Shown: in pieces, positions 1 through 8,813 of the stretch
How the letters are laid out: every line of letters starts with the position of its first letter
Numbering within the stretch: the first letter of the stretch is position 1
DNA from: Miniphocaeibacter massiliensis
Lineage (GTDB): Bacteria > Bacillota > Clostridia > Tissierellales > Peptoniphilaceae
Assembly: GCF_900232905.1 (NCBI RefSeq)
Contig: NZ_OCTQ01000004.1
Span: 62,001-126,000 of the forward strand
Direction: 5' to 3'
Length of the DNA: 64,000 nt
Notes under the pieces: model-generated
Told to the model about the DNA's origin: nothing
What the model saw: the letters and a program-made list of their open reading frames with translations, nothing else
Databases searched by the model: none
Made by a program: the position numbers and the translations under genes

Positions 1-612
1 AAAATCATTTATAGTTCCATAACTTTCTAAGTAAGTTCCCGCTGGAATTTCTTTTAGTTCTGTACTTGTATTATTTTCTTTATACATCTTTATAGCACTA
101 TTAGTTAACATAAAGCCTTTTAGAGTTTCAAATTCTTGGCTATTCTCATTTTTTGTCTCTGTTACTTTATTAGTATTTTTATTTTTTTCATCTTTACCTT
201 TAGAACTAAATGCGGTCTTTATTAATATTGCAACTAAAATTACACAAACTATTGAAGCTAAAAAAAATATAAAACGTCTTTTTCTACGCTTTTTCTCTCT
301 TTCCATCCTCGCTTTTCGTTCTAGTCTTCTTCTTTCTTTCTCTATACTTTCTGGATCCATTTTAATAGTAAATCCTAAGTTAGAATCATAACCTTTACTT
401 CTTTCCCTACTAGGTTGAGATTGTCTTGGCCTTGGTCTTCTATTTTTTTGTAAATTATTTTCTTTAGCTGATTTTTGTTCTTCACCATTAGAACTCTTTC
501 TAGATTGATCCGCTCTACTTACATTTCTGTCCTTTAAACCCTCAACACCTTCATCAAGGAAACTATATTTCTTATTGATATCACTAAAGCTTCTTTTCTT
601 TTTATCTGGCAT
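1..612 (-). CDS. Membrane-anchored protein with extracellular SH3-like start (partial, C-terminus outside window)
   Basis: The frame is open from ATG at 612 to the window edge, giving 204 residues. About 110 hydrophilic, strongly basic N-terminal residues rich in K, R, N and Q are followed by a single membrane segment at about 114-133, then a Lys/Asn/Thr linker. After that comes a segment (FMLTNSAIKMYKE, IPAGTYLESYG) that resembles the start of a bacterial SH3 domain. An AAAGGGG Shine-Dalgarno precedes ATG. The gene overlaps the 3' end of the glycosyltransferase upstream by 11 bases, so it is probably co-transcribed and translationally coupled with the glycan cluster. Topology suggests a cytoplasmic basic head and an external wall-facing domain. 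The SH3 assignment is tentative because the domain is cut off. Confidence 0.7.
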   Translation of the reverse strand, partial: MPDKKKRSFSDINKKYSFLDEGVEGLKDRNVSRADQSRKSSNGEEQKSAKENNLQKNRRPRPRQSQPSRERSKGYDSNLGFTIKMDPESIEKERRRLERKARMEREKKRRKRRFIFFLASIVCVILVAILIKTAFSSKGKDEKNKNTNKVTETKNENSQEFETLKGFMLTNSAIKMYKENNTSTELKEIPAGTYLESYGTINDF

Positions 613-1762
613 ATTTTTCCCCTTTTAATACTGCAGAATAAATTTTTTTTAATTCATTTATAGATGCTGTTTCTGAGAAATTACTTTCTGCATAATCACT
701 AATTATAGTTTTTTCAAATTTATATCTATTATTATACATTAGTATCAGTTTATTTGCTAAATCTTTTATATCACCTTTGTTTGCTATGATACCATTAAAT
801 TCTTCTATAAACTGTTCACTACCACCATTATTAGTTGTAATAACTGGCAAACCACAACACATAGCCTCAATATATACTTTACCAAATGTTTCTGTGTAAG
901 ACGCTAATACAAATAAATTAGAATCATTATATTCTTTTGCTAAATCTTTTTTACTTTTAAATCCTCTTAAAAACACTTTATCTTGTAAAGATAATTCTTT
1001 TATTAATTCTTGTAAATAACTTTTATCTGGTCCTTCTCCAAAAATATTTAGCGTAGCCCTTTTATCTTTAAATGCAATTGCAAATGCATTTATCAATTCC
1101 CTAAATCCTTTATCTTTTTTCAAATTTCCAGTAGATACTATTCTATATCCTTCTTCATCAAAATTCTCTTTAACAACTTTGTACTCTTCTGTATTAGTTA
1201 CTATTGGAGTACATATTGGATTAACACCAAAATTTTTGTATATTCTACTTTGAAATACAGGACTTCCTACTAAAACTTCTGATACATTACTGTAAACGTA
1301 TTTTGCAACCTCATAGTAGTCTTTTCTTATTTCAATTACACTATCTTTGTTTAAAGTTGAATAATGTTCTGTTGCAACAATAGGTATTTTATACCCTTTC
1401 TTTTTTAAACTTTTAATAAATGAATATGACGTTTCTGCTAAATGTGAATGTATAATCTCTGTACCATTTTCTTTTTCTAGTATTTTGTCTAAATATTTAT
1501 TCAAGAAAAAGGCTCCAATTTCACATAATTTTTTCTGGTTTATGTTTCCTAATGGTATATTTACTGCATAAACTTTAATACCTTCTACTATCTTTTCTTC
1601 AAAACCCCATTTTCTCTTTCTTCTAAAGGATCTTAAATCTAAAGCTACAACATAAACATCGAAACCATTTTTTTTCAAGGCTTTTGCATATGAAAATTGA
1701 TGTATTCCATGCATAGGATATTTGTCTGTAGGATAACCTTGCGAAGTTATCATTACTTTCAT
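602..1762 (-). CDS. GT4-family glycosyltransferase
   Basis: This 386-residue protein has the two-domain GT-B layout: an N-terminal acceptor domain with an HSH motif near 105-107, then a donor domain with STGNLKKDKG near 210-219. The EX7E motif of retaining GT4 enzymes is at E291-E299 (ETFGKVYIE), followed by GLPVITT. It probably adds a hexose from a nucleotide sugar to a growing surface glycan at the cytoplasmic membrane face. Its start overlaps the previous glycosyltransferase stop by four bases. Sugar specificity cannot be read from the sequence. Confidence 0.88.
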   Translation of the reverse strand: MKVMITSQGYPTDKYPMHGIHQFSYAKALKKNGFDVYVVALDLRSFRRKRKWGFEEKIVEGIKVYAVNIPLGNINQKKLCEIGAFFLNKYLDKILEKENGTEIIHSHLAETSYSFIKSLKKKGYKIPIVATEHYSTLNKDSVIEIRKDYYEVAKYVYSNVSEVLVGSPVFQSRIYKNFGVNPICTPIVTNTEEYKVVKENFDEEGYRIVSTGNLKKDKGFRELINAFAIAFKDKRATLNIFGEGPDKSYLQELIKELSLQDKVFLRGFKSKKDLAKEYNDSNLFVLASYTETFGKVYIEAMCCGLPVITTNNGGSEQFIEEFNGIIANKGDIKDLANKLILMYNNRYKFEKTIISDYAESNFSETASINELKKIYSAVLKGEKYAR

Positions 1763-2880
1763 ATCTTTTCATTCCTTATATTGTTATATATATCTATATA
1801 TTTATTTGAAATTTCTTTCCAATTAAATTTCATAGCTTCTTCTGAAGCATTTTTAGACATTTCATTATAATTATTTAGTATATCTTTTACACGTTCAGAT
1901 ATATCATTAGCATTGTTATAAACTACATGATATCCTACATATCCTTCTTTAAAATGTCCATCAAATCCTTGTCCTTTAGTATATATTACTGGTAACCCTT
2001 GACTCATTGCTTCTACATAGACCAATCCAAAAGTTTCCCTTTTAGAAGGCATCAAGAATATATCATTACTGTCTAATACTTTCCTAACACCTTCTTTATC
2101 TGTGCTAGGTACATGATGTACAAATTTGTTTTTTAACAATACTTTCTTAAATAAAGAATTCTCTAGTCTGCCTACTACTGTAAATTTAATATCGTATCCT
2201 TGTTCTATTAATATTTTACAAGCTTTAACTGAAGTTAGTACATTTTTATTTAAATCATCAACTCTTCCAACATATACTAAGTTTATTTTTTTATCACTTT
2301 CTCTTATCTTTACTTTTCTATTGTCTAGAAAATATTTATCAATACCATTTGGTAAAATAAAAGATTTTTCCTCTATTTTTTTCCTATTTTCTTTTTTGAC
2401 ATATTTATTTATTGTTATATCTCTATATGCTGGAGACAAAAATATTACATTCTCTGCCTCATCTAAAATTTTTCTAGCTGTGTTTTTTATAAATGGATAA
2501 TGTTTCAAAAATACAAATAGGTCTGTATTTCTAACTGCTACTATATATGGTATTCCATAATTTTCTTTTATTTTTAAAGATATATATCCATTAGACACTA
2601 GTGAATGCGCGTGAGTTAAATAATATTTGTCAAAGTCAACTTTTTCTTGTATATCCTCATATACTTTCCTGTGTTTTCTGAAAAAAAACAATCTATCTAT
2701 TGGTTCATAAGGTTGAGATACTATAAAATTTTCAGGTATATCTTTCTTTAGAACTGTTGGTCTTGAACAGAAATACAATATATCATGATCTACTTTTTTA
2801 TCTGTAAATTGATCAAACAAATTTTTGTACAAGCTCGTTCCCATATAGTAAGAACAAACTTCTAACGCCTTATCTTTCAT
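1759..2880 (-). CDS. GT4-family glycosyltransferase
   Basis: I chose ATG at 2880 (373 residues) because GGAG lies six bases upstream; an in-frame GTG at 2892 has no comparable site. The C-terminal donor domain starts near NLVYVGRVDDLNKN and carries the EX7E motif (ETFGLVYVE) at about E282-E290, followed by QGLPVIYT. This is a retaining GT-B glycosyltransferase, probably acting on a lipid-linked glycan intermediate. It overlaps the upstream dehydratase gene by 11 bases and the downstream glycosyltransferase by four, indicating a tightly coupled operon. Donor and acceptor are unknown. Confidence 0.86.
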   Translation of the reverse strand: MKDKALEVCSYYMGTSLYKNLFDQFTDKKVDHDILYFCSRPTVLKKDIPENFIVSQPYEPIDRLFFFRKHRKVYEDIQEKVDFDKYYLTHAHSLVSNGYISLKIKENYGIPYIVAVRNTDLFVFLKHYPFIKNTARKILDEAENVIFLSPAYRDITINKYVKKENRKKIEEKSFILPNGIDKYFLDNRKVKIRESDKKINLVYVGRVDDLNKNVLTSVKACKILIEQGYDIKFTVVGRLENSLFKKVLLKNKFVHHVPSTDKEGVRKVLDSNDIFLMPSKRETFGLVYVEAMSQGLPVIYTKGQGFDGHFKEGYVGYHVVYNNANDISERVKDILNNYNEMSKNASEEAMKFNWKEISNKYIDIYNNIRNEKI

Positions 2881-4732
2881 TAACTTCTCCACTTTTCATA
2901 TCTGGTGTAAAATTAGGAACTATATACTTTAAATCTTGTACTATATCTTCTTTACTTCCATTATGAATGTCTTCTCTTAATTTATTTAAACCTATTTCTA
3001 ATTTGTCTTCATCATGTTCATATGGATTTTCTATAAATATTTTATCAAATTCTGTTTTATTTGAATTTTCTGTATTTAAAAGTAATTCTTCATAAAGTTT
3101 TTCACCAGGTCTAAGTCCTGTAAATTCAATTTTTATATCCTCATTTGGAACTAATCCTGACAACTCTATTAATTTATTTGCTAGATCAACAATTTTAACG
3201 GGTTCTCCCATATCTAATATAAATATTTCTCCACCTCTAGCTATCGCTCCTGCTTGCATAACTAATTGGCAAGCTTCTGTGATAGTCATAAAATATCTAA
3301 TTATGTCAGGATGTGTTACTGTAACAGGCCCACCTTCTTTAATTTGTTTCTTGAATAAAGGTATTACTGATCCATTTGATCCTAATACATTTCCAAATCT
3401 AACTGCTACAAAATCCGTTTTAGATTTTTTATTCATAATTTGTATCATTATTTCACAAACTCTCTTTGTACAACCCATAACTGATGTTGGATTTACTGCT
3501 TTATCTGTTGAAATATTTACAAATTTATCAACATTGTACTTGTCAGAACAGTTTAGTAAATTAAGAGTTCCAAAAACATTGTTTTTAATTGCTGATATAG
3601 GTGAATCTTCCATTAATGGCACATGTTTGTGTGCCGCTGCATGAAATACTACTTCTGGTTTATATTTACTAAATATAAATTCCATTCTTTCTAAATCCCT
3701 AATACTATCTATTAAAACTTCTATCTTTGGATTTTTATATGTTCTTTTTAATTCATTTTGTATATCATATACATTATTCTCATATATATCTACCATAACT
3801 AAAAGTTTAGGAGCATATTTTATTATTTGTCTACACAGTTCAGAACCTATTGATCCTCCTGCTCCTGTAACCAATATAACTCTGTCTTTTATAAATTCTT
3901 CTAAGGAATTTGTATCTAGTTTTATTTCATCTCTACCTAGCAAATCTTCTATTTCTACTTCTCTTATTGAACTTAGGTCAAACTTATCTTCTTCTATTAC
4001 TCTGTAATATCCTGGGATTATTTTTGTCTTTATTTTTGTTTTATTACATATCTCTAATATTTCTCTTTGCTCTTCTCTAGAAATTGAAGGCATAGCTAAA
4101 ATTATTTCTTCAATTTTATAATTTTTTGCTACTTTTATAATTTCATATCTATTTCCTACTACAGGAACTCCCATTACATTCTTACTTTTTTTACTTATAT
4201 CATCGTCGATAAATGCAACAGGTACTGAAGATATTTCTGAATGTTTTCTTAACTCTTTAAGAACCATTACACCAGCTTCTCCTGCTCCTATTATCATTGT
4301 TCTTTTAGCATCCATTCTTGGTTTTTTGTTTTGTCCATTAATTGGAGATATTATATATCTCGCCCTAGATAGAAATCTGATTCCCCCAATTAAAAATATT
4401 TCCAATAAAAGCGCTAATACATAAATTGATCTTGGTAAAGCTGCTTCTGTAGTTATGAATATCATTGCAGATATAACAGTTGCTATTACTATTGCTGATA
4501 TTACCTTTATAAATTCCGATATACTTGCATATCTCCACATAGTCTTATATAAACCAAAAATGTAAAATATAACTATTTGTAATAAAGTAATATATATTGC
4601 ATAGCTTAAATATTTATCTAAGTATATCTTAGGTAATGCTCCTTCAAACTTTAAAAATAAGCCAAATATATAACTAAAATTTATTAATAAAATATCTAAT
4701 ACTATTAATGCTATTGTCCTAATATATCTCAT
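2870..4732 (-). CDS. Membrane-bound nucleotide-sugar 4,6-dehydratase (CapD/PglF/WbpM type)
   Basis: The protein is 620 residues from ATG at 4732, four bases after the preceding stop. A longer TTG start at 4798 would overlap that gene by 62 bases and lacks a ribosome site. The N-terminus has about four membrane segments, followed by a CoA-binding-like Rossmann fold (GAGEAG, 149-154) and then the SDR catalytic domain with TGAGGSIGSE (289-298). The active-site region reads STDK (408-411) and M419-x3-K423. Met replaces the usual Tyr, as in the large FlaA1/PglF/WbpM dehydratases. The likely reaction is UDP-GlcNAc to UDP-4-keto-6-deoxy sugar for 2,4-diamino sugars of the surface glycan. Confidence 0.87.
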   Translation of the reverse strand: MRYIRTIALIVLDILLINFSYIFGLFLKFEGALPKIYLDKYLSYAIYITLLQIVIFYIFGLYKTMWRYASISEFIKVISAIVIATVISAMIFITTEAALPRSIYVLALLLEIFLIGGIRFLSRARYIISPINGQNKKPRMDAKRTMIIGAGEAGVMVLKELRKHSEISSVPVAFIDDDISKKSKNVMGVPVVGNRYEIIKVAKNYKIEEIILAMPSISREEQREILEICNKTKIKTKIIPGYYRVIEEDKFDLSSIREVEIEDLLGRDEIKLDTNSLEEFIKDRVILVTGAGGSIGSELCRQIIKYAPKLLVMVDIYENNVYDIQNELKRTYKNPKIEVLIDSIRDLERMEFIFSKYKPEVVFHAAAHKHVPLMEDSPISAIKNNVFGTLNLLNCSDKYNVDKFVNISTDKAVNPTSVMGCTKRVCEIMIQIMNKKSKTDFVAVRFGNVLGSNGSVIPLFKKQIKEGGPVTVTHPDIIRYFMTITEACQLVMQAGAIARGGEIFILDMGEPVKIVDLANKLIELSGLVPNEDIKIEFTGLRPGEKLYEELLLNTENSNKTEFDKIFIENPYEHDEDKLEIGLNKLREDIHNGSKEDIVQDLKYIVPNFTPDMKSGEVNER

Positions 4733-4736
4733 ACTT

Positions 4737-5819
4737 TTACTCTTTTTCCTCAATAATTTTTCTATAAATACTATCGACGTAATTAAAATTATCGTCAATA
4801 TTATACTTTTCTAGAACATATTCTCTTCCATTTGTTCCCATTTCTAGTCTTTTTTCCTTGTTTTTGTACAAATCTTCCAGTGCTTTCGCTATTTCAAATT
4901 CATTTTTTGGTTCAATAACTATACTAGATTTACCTGGATTTGTAGCCTCGGGAAGACCTCCTACATTTGATACTATCGTTGGAACTCCACATGCTTGAGC
5001 TTCCACTGCTGCCACTCCAAAACTTTCAGATTCTGATGGAAAAACTGCAACATCTATTTTATTAAATGTTTCTACTACTTTATCAACATTTAAAAAACCT
5101 AAAAACTCAACATTTTTTTCTAAATATAATTCTCTAACAAGCCTTTTCAAATTATTTTCTTCAATTCCTTTTCCGGCTAGTAATAATTTTGCATTTGAAT
5201 TTGCCGTTCTATCTATAAATATTTTGAATCCTTTTATTAAGTAATCTAAACCATATATTTTATAAAAAGATTTTATACTGCCAACTGTAAAGTTGTTATC
5301 TCTTTCTAGTTTTAAAGGTTTAAATTTATTTATATCTACTCCAAAAGGAGTTACTATTATATCCTTTTTGGTGTATTTTTCTATCTCTCTCTTCATATTT
5401 TCCGAAGTTGACATTATATAATCTGAAGATCTTATATTATATTTCAACATAGTCCTATGCAAAATAGATCTATTGGGAAAGTCATAAACGTCTGAACCCC
5501 AAAAAGACAATATATATGGATGAATTTTTAACATAGAAGCCAATACTCCATAACTAGTTGCATAATGAGCGTGAATTATATCTGGCTTTTCTTCTTCTAT
5601 AATTTTTCTTATTTTTTTTATTTTTGTAGTATATGAAAATAATTTATTAAAATCACTTTTTTTTGCAAAATCTTTTACTCCAAAAGAAAAAACTTTACAA
5701 CCTTCAATCTTAGCATCGCCTAGCGATATAACTATTACTTCATATCCTTTACTTAAAAAAAAGCTACACCATTTTCTTGTGTGAGAACTTGTAGCATCTG
5801 ATAAATAACAAATTTTCAT
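4737..5819 (-). CDS. GT4-family glycosyltransferase, first gene of the glycan operon
   Basis: This 360-residue GT-B enzyme begins MKICYLSDATSSHTRKW and has the acceptor-side motif HAHYAT plus a clear donor domain. Its EX7E motif is ESFGVAAVE, followed by ACGVPTIVSNVGG, typical of GT4 transferases. AGGAG sits six bases before ATG, and a TATAAT box with an upstream TG lies at 5851-5856. All genes leftward to the window edge run in the same direction with overlaps or gaps of a few bases, so this is probably the first gene of the operon. The sugar transferred is unknown. Confidence 0.87.
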   Translation of the reverse strand: MKICYLSDATSSHTRKWCSFFLSKGYEVIVISLGDAKIEGCKVFSFGVKDFAKKSDFNKLFSYTTKIKKIRKIIEEEKPDIIHAHYATSYGVLASMLKIHPYILSFWGSDVYDFPNRSILHRTMLKYNIRSSDYIMSTSENMKREIEKYTKKDIIVTPFGVDINKFKPLKLERDNNFTVGSIKSFYKIYGLDYLIKGFKIFIDRTANSNAKLLLAGKGIEENNLKRLVRELYLEKNVEFLGFLNVDKVVETFNKIDVAVFPSESESFGVAAVEAQACGVPTIVSNVGGLPEATNPGKSSIVIEPKNEFEIAKALEDLYKNKEKRLEMGTNGREYVLEKYNIDDNFNYVDSIYRKIIEEKE

Positions 5820-5850
5820 AAATTGCTCCTAAAGATTTTATCTATCTTTC

Positions 5851-5879
5851 ATTATAACATAATACTACTAGAGAATATA
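5851..5879 (-). promoter_or_regulatory. Probable promoter of the glycan operon
   Basis: On the minus strand TATAAT (5851-5856) is preceded by TGT, an extended -10. The -35 region at 5874-5879 (TATATT) is poor. It lies 32 bases upstream of the first glycosyltransferase and just past the rpsR terminator. Confidence 0.5.
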
Positions 5880-5907
5880 AAAAAAGCTCTGCATATGCAG
5901 AGCTTTT
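5877..5907 (-). terminator. Rho-independent terminator of rpsF-ssb-rpsR
   Basis: A perfect 26-base palindrome at 5882-5907 (arms AAAAGCTCTGCAT) is followed on the minus strand by a run of seven T. It lies 10 bases after the rpsR stop. Confidence 0.9.
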
Positions 5908-5917
5908 AAACTTTATC

Positions 5918-6142
5918 TTATTCAGCACTATATGGTAATAATGCCACTTGTCTAGCTTTTTTTATTTCTTCAGTTACTGCTCTTTGGTGCTTTGCACAAC
6001 AACCAGTTACTCTTCTAGGAAGAATTTTTCCTCTTTCGCTTACAAATTTTTTTAATGTATTAATATCTTTGTAATCTATGGTCTTGTTTTTATCAGCACA
6101 AAAAGCGCAAACTTTTTTTCTAGGTCTATATCTTCTTTGCAC
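5918..6142 (-). CDS. rpsR: 30S ribosomal protein bS18
   Basis: This 74-residue protein has the S18 core ([36 protein letters not shown]). It binds S6 and 16S rRNA in the small-subunit platform. The start is GTG, set by AGGAGG seven bases upstream. Cysteines at C12-x2-C15 and a CC pair near the KHQR motif suggest the metal-binding form of S18, although only the arrangement is visible. It is the last gene of the rpsF-ssb-rpsR operon, the usual order in Firmicutes. Confidence 0.97.
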   Translation of the reverse strand: MQRRYRPRKKVCAFCADKNKTIDYKDINTLKKFVSERGKILPRRVTGCCAKHQRAVTEEIKKARQVALLPYSAE

Positions 6143-6160
6143 TTAAAGTCCTCCTAATTA

Positions 6161-6646
6161 TTAAAATGGTATATCTTCATCATTCAATGGAAAGGCATCA
6201 TCACCTAATCCAAAATTATCGTCATTAAAATCTTGGTTAAATCCTGCATTTTGATTGTGGTTATTACTTTGATTAAACCCTGTACTCATTCCTTGGTTAG
6301 AACCTTGATTACTACCAATAAATTCTATTCTATCAGCAACAACATCTGTCCTATATATTCTATTTCCATCTTTTCCTTCATATGAGCTTGTTTGGATTCT
6401 ACCTTGTAAAGCTACCTGTCTACCTTTAGATAAATAATTAGCTACTAATTCGGCAGTTTTCCCCCAAGCAACACAGCCTATAAAGTCTGCTGTAGGTTGG
6501 CCTCTTTGTTCCATTTCAGCTCTTTTATCTCTAGATAATCCTCTATCTACAGCTACTGTGAATCTACACATTGCATTTCCACTACCTGCAGTATATCTTA
6601 ATTCTGGATCTCTAGTTAATCTGCCTATTAAAATTACATTATTCAA
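6161..6646 (-). CDS. ssb: Single-stranded DNA-binding protein
   Basis: The 161-residue protein has an N-terminal OB fold of about 105 residues (MNNVILIGRLTRDPELRYT, VAWGKTAELVANYLSKG, GRIQTSSYEGKDG). A flexible Asn/Gln/Gly-rich linker follows, then the acidic tip DEDIPF that recruits replication and repair partners. It coats single-stranded DNA during replication. Translation starts at TTG with AGGAGG eight bases upstream; no ATG fits. It lies between rpsF and rpsR, the conserved Firmicute position. Confidence 0.97.
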   Translation of the reverse strand: MNNVILIGRLTRDPELRYTAGSGNAMCRFTVAVDRGLSRDKRAEMEQRGQPTADFIGCVAWGKTAELVANYLSKGRQVALQGRIQTSSYEGKDGNRIYRTDVVADRIEFIGSNQGSNQGMSTGFNQSNNHNQNAGFNQDFNDDNFGLGDDAFPLNDEDIPF

Positions 6647-6658
6647 GCTAATATCCTC

Positions 6659-6943
6659 CTATGCATCCTTTTTAACAACCATGTAACGAATGATTGCATC
6701 AGATATTCTACTTCTTCTCTCAATCTCTGTGATTGATTCTGGAGTAGCTTCAAAATTAACAATATAATAGTATCCTTCTTTTATATAGTTAATTTCATAT
6801 GCTAGTTTTCTTTTTCCCCAATCAGCAATCTCTAAAATTTTACCATTAGATTCAATAGCTTCTTTAATACGATCAAAAGCTTGATTTCTTTGTTCTTCAT
6901 CTAATTCTGGTTTAAATACGAAAACTCCTTCATATTTTCTCAT
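6659..6943 (-). CDS. rpsF: 30S ribosomal protein bS6
   Basis: The start is ATG at 6943 (94 residues) because GGAGG lies eight bases upstream; a GTG nine bases earlier overlaps that site. The sequence shows the S6 core: [18 protein letters not shown], a central [19 protein letters not shown] block and a C-terminal [11 protein letters not shown]6 binds S18 and helps assemble the platform of the 30S subunit. It is the first gene of the operon, with its own consensus-like promoter and a short leader that may be autoregulatory. Confidence 0.97.
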   Translation of the reverse strand: MRKYEGVFVFKPELDEEQRNQAFDRIKEAIESNGKILEIADWGKRKLAYEINYIKEGYYYIVNFEATPESITEIERRSRISDAIIRYMVVKKDA

Positions 6944-6993
6944 TAATAACACCTCCTTCTGGTCTCTGGCCCACTAGTGGAGCAAGGATTTAC
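6944..6993 (-). promoter_or_regulatory. Possible S6:S18 autoregulatory leader of rpsF
   Basis: The roughly 50-base leader between the predicted transcription start and rpsF contains a hairpin around CCACTAGTGG, with outer GGT/ACC pairing (about 6960-6993). Firmicute rpsF leaders often bind the S6:S18 complex as feedback. The position and short structured form fit, but I could not match the consensus base by base. Confidence 0.35.
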
Positions 6994-6999
6994 CTATGT

Positions 7000-7028
7000 A
7001 TAATATCATAACTAAATTTAAATATCAA
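7000..7028 (-). promoter_or_regulatory. Promoter of the rpsF operon
   Basis: On the minus strand TTGATA (7023-7028) and TATTAT (7000-7005) are separated by exactly 17 bases. They lie about 57 bases upstream of rpsF. Confidence 0.75.
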
Positions 7029-7033
7029 TTTTT

Positions 7034-7064
7034 TCTGATTTTATATTATTGTTTATGTTATACT
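7034..7064 (+). promoter_or_regulatory. Probable promoter of the TIM-barrel gene
   Basis: TATACT at 7059-7064 is preceded by TGT (extended -10); the -35 region (TCTGAT, 7034-7039) is weak. It lies 28 bases upstream of the GTG start and back to back with the rpsF promoter. Confidence 0.45.
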
Positions 7065-7092
7065 TTACTAAATATATTTTAGGAGGTAGCAA

Positions 7093-7764
7093 GTGAAAAA
7101 TAATTTTGTTCCTGAGATAACTTCAAAATTAAGACAACGTTCTGTGAAGTTACCAAATGTAATCAGAAATGCTAGTGGAATAATAGTTCTTAACAAAAGA
7201 ATTAAATCGTTAATTTTTTCTACAGATGTAGCTATAATTCAAAATAGTAATCCTGATGCAGTATTAGCAGTCTATCCCTTTACTCCAACTTTAACAATAA
7301 CCCAAGCTCTTATGTCCTCGTCTTTTACTCCTTTGTTTGTAGGAGTTGGTGGTGGGCTCACTTCTGGTGAACGTTCTTTAACATTAGCTCTTCAAGCTGA
7401 ACTTTTAGGAGCTTATGGTGTCGTTGTAAATGCACCTATTACTAATGAAAATTTAGAGTTAATATCTTCATCTTTAGATATTCCTGTAGTTGCAACCGTT
7501 ATATCTGAAAATGATGATTTTGAAGGTAAAGCAAAAGCTGGTGCTGATATTTTTAATATTTCTGGTGGAAAAGATACTGTCAAAATAGTAAAAAAAGTTA
7601 GATCTATACTAGGAGATAAATTCCCTATTATAGCTACTGGTGGTAAAAGTGAGGAATTAATACAAGAAACTATTGATGCTGGAGCAAATGCAATAACATT
7701 TACTCCTCCTACCAGTGGAGAAATTTTCGCACAGGTAATGACAAAATATAGAAAAGAGCATTAA
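7093..7764 (+). CDS. Uncharacterised TIM-barrel-like protein
   Basis: This 223-residue protein starts at GTG, fixed by AGGAGG six bases upstream. Repeating beta-strand motifs such as GIIVLN, VAIIQNS, LFVGVGGG, GVVVNAPI, VVATVI and PIIATGG look like successive strands of an (alpha/beta)8 barrel. The glycine-rich GVGGG and IATGGKSEELIQETIDAGANA resemble phosphate-binding turns of HisA/HisF-like or ribulose-phosphate-binding barrels. There is no signal peptide or membrane segment. It stands alone between divergent rpsF and convergent fni, so context gives no pathway. I do not recognise a specific function. Confidence 0.6.
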   Translation: MKNNFVPEITSKLRQRSVKLPNVIRNASGIIVLNKRIKSLIFSTDVAIIQNSNPDAVLAVYPFTPTLTITQALMSSSFTPLFVGVGGGLTSGERSLTLALQAELLGAYGVVVNAPITNENLELISSSLDIPVVATVISENDDFEGKAKAGADIFNISGGKDTVKIVKKVRSILGDKFPIIATGGKSEELIQETIDAGANAITFTPPTSGEIFAQVMTKYRKEH

Positions 7765-7790
7765 AAAAGAATACCTAGGTATTCTTTTTT
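7763..7790. terminator. Shared bidirectional terminator
   Basis: A perfect 28-base palindrome (arms AAAAAAGAATACCT) gives a hairpin with a T run in both directions. It serves the TIM-barrel gene on the plus strand and fni on the minus strand. Confidence 0.88.
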
Positions 7791-8805
7791 AAATATTAAT
7801 TAATTCTTTTAAAGTTCCTGTTAATTTATAATCTACGGTTTTTAATTCTTCAATATTTTTCTTTCCTAAAAGCATCATTAATGCTTTAGTTTTGTATATT
7901 AATGAGTCAATATACTCTTTAGCTGCTTCAAATCCACCATGCATTAAATAAGATAATATTTCTCCACTTATTCCTACCATGTCAGCACCTAAAATTAAAG
8001 ATTTTACTATATCTTGAGCTGTTTTTATTCCTCCGCTACTAATAATCTGTAGATTCTTTGATATACTTCTACACTCTATTAACGCCTTAGCTGTTGGAAT
8101 TCCCCAATTATACATATCTGTAAAGTCAGTACTAAAATTTCTAATATCTTCTATCTCTATAAAGTTAGTGCCACCTGAACCTGCTATATCTATATATTTT
8201 ATCCCTATATCAAACAATTTAGTAGCTACTTGTTTAGATATTCCAAAACCTACTTCTTTTACTATTATAGGTTTTTTATAATTTTCTATAAGATTAGCTA
8301 TGTTACTTATAATTCCCTTAAAATTTCTGTCTCCCTCTTTCATAAACATCTCTTGGGCTACATTTAAATGAACTTGCATAGCATCTGCTTCTATCATTTC
8401 TGATGACTTTAAAAAATAATCTACAGACACATTTGCCGATACATTCCCTATTACTATGTTTTTACTATCCAGTATATCTCTAACTATTTCAAATGAAGAT
8501 ATACATTCGGGATTTTCAATTGCTATAGTTTGAGAACCTACAGCCATAGGTATATTGAAAATTTTAGCAAGTCTGGCTAAATCTTCATTTATATCTGTTA
8601 ATTCTTCTCCTCCACCTGTTATAGCATTTATCATAACCGGAAAGCTAGCTGTTTTTCCTAAAAAATTCAAACTTGTATCAATTTCATCAAAGTCCATTTC
8701 TGGTAATGCATTATTCTCTATATATACATTTGAAAATAAAGTCTCCCCATTAAAATCTGACTTTAAATAATTTTCAACATGTTCTTTTTTTCTCGCTAAA
8801 CGCAT
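7789..8805 (-). CDS. fni: Type 2 isopentenyl-diphosphate delta-isomerase (FMN-dependent)
   Basis: The 338-residue protein starts with the family signature RKKEHV, followed by NAITGGGEE, VGSQ, GNVSANVS, QVHLNVAQE, VKEVGFG, DIAGSGGTNF and ISSGGI. These are the substrate, Mg2+ and FMN-phosphate binding segments of Fni/Idi-2. It interconverts isopentenyl and dimethylallyl diphosphate in isoprenoid synthesis. AGGTG precedes ATG. It follows the LCP gene by eight bases and is probably co-transcribed; both serve envelope carriers or wall polymers in a broad sense. Length is normal for the family. Confidence 0.93.
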   Translation of the reverse strand: MRLARKKEHVENYLKSDFNGETLFSNVYIENNALPEMDFDEIDTSLNFLGKTASFPVMINAITGGGEELTDINEDLARLAKIFNIPMAVGSQTIAIENPECISSFEIVRDILDSKNIVIGNVSANVSVDYFLKSSEMIEADAMQVHLNVAQEMFMKEGDRNFKGIISNIANLIENYKKPIIVKEVGFGISKQVATKLFDIGIKYIDIAGSGGTNFIEIEDIRNFSTDFTDMYNWGIPTAKALIECRSISKNLQIISSGGIKTAQDIVKSLILGADMVGISGEILSYLMHGGFEAAKEYIDSLIYKTKALMMLLGKKNIEELKTVDYKLTGTLKELINI

Positions 8806-8813
8806 TTAATCAC

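Noticed and set aside
2126..2500. Plus-strand reading frame of 124 codons inside a glycosyltransferase gene
   Set aside because: It lies opposite a gene with clear GT4 motifs, is rich in Ser/Phe/Leu as expected from the complement of AT-rich coding DNA, and has no ribosome site.
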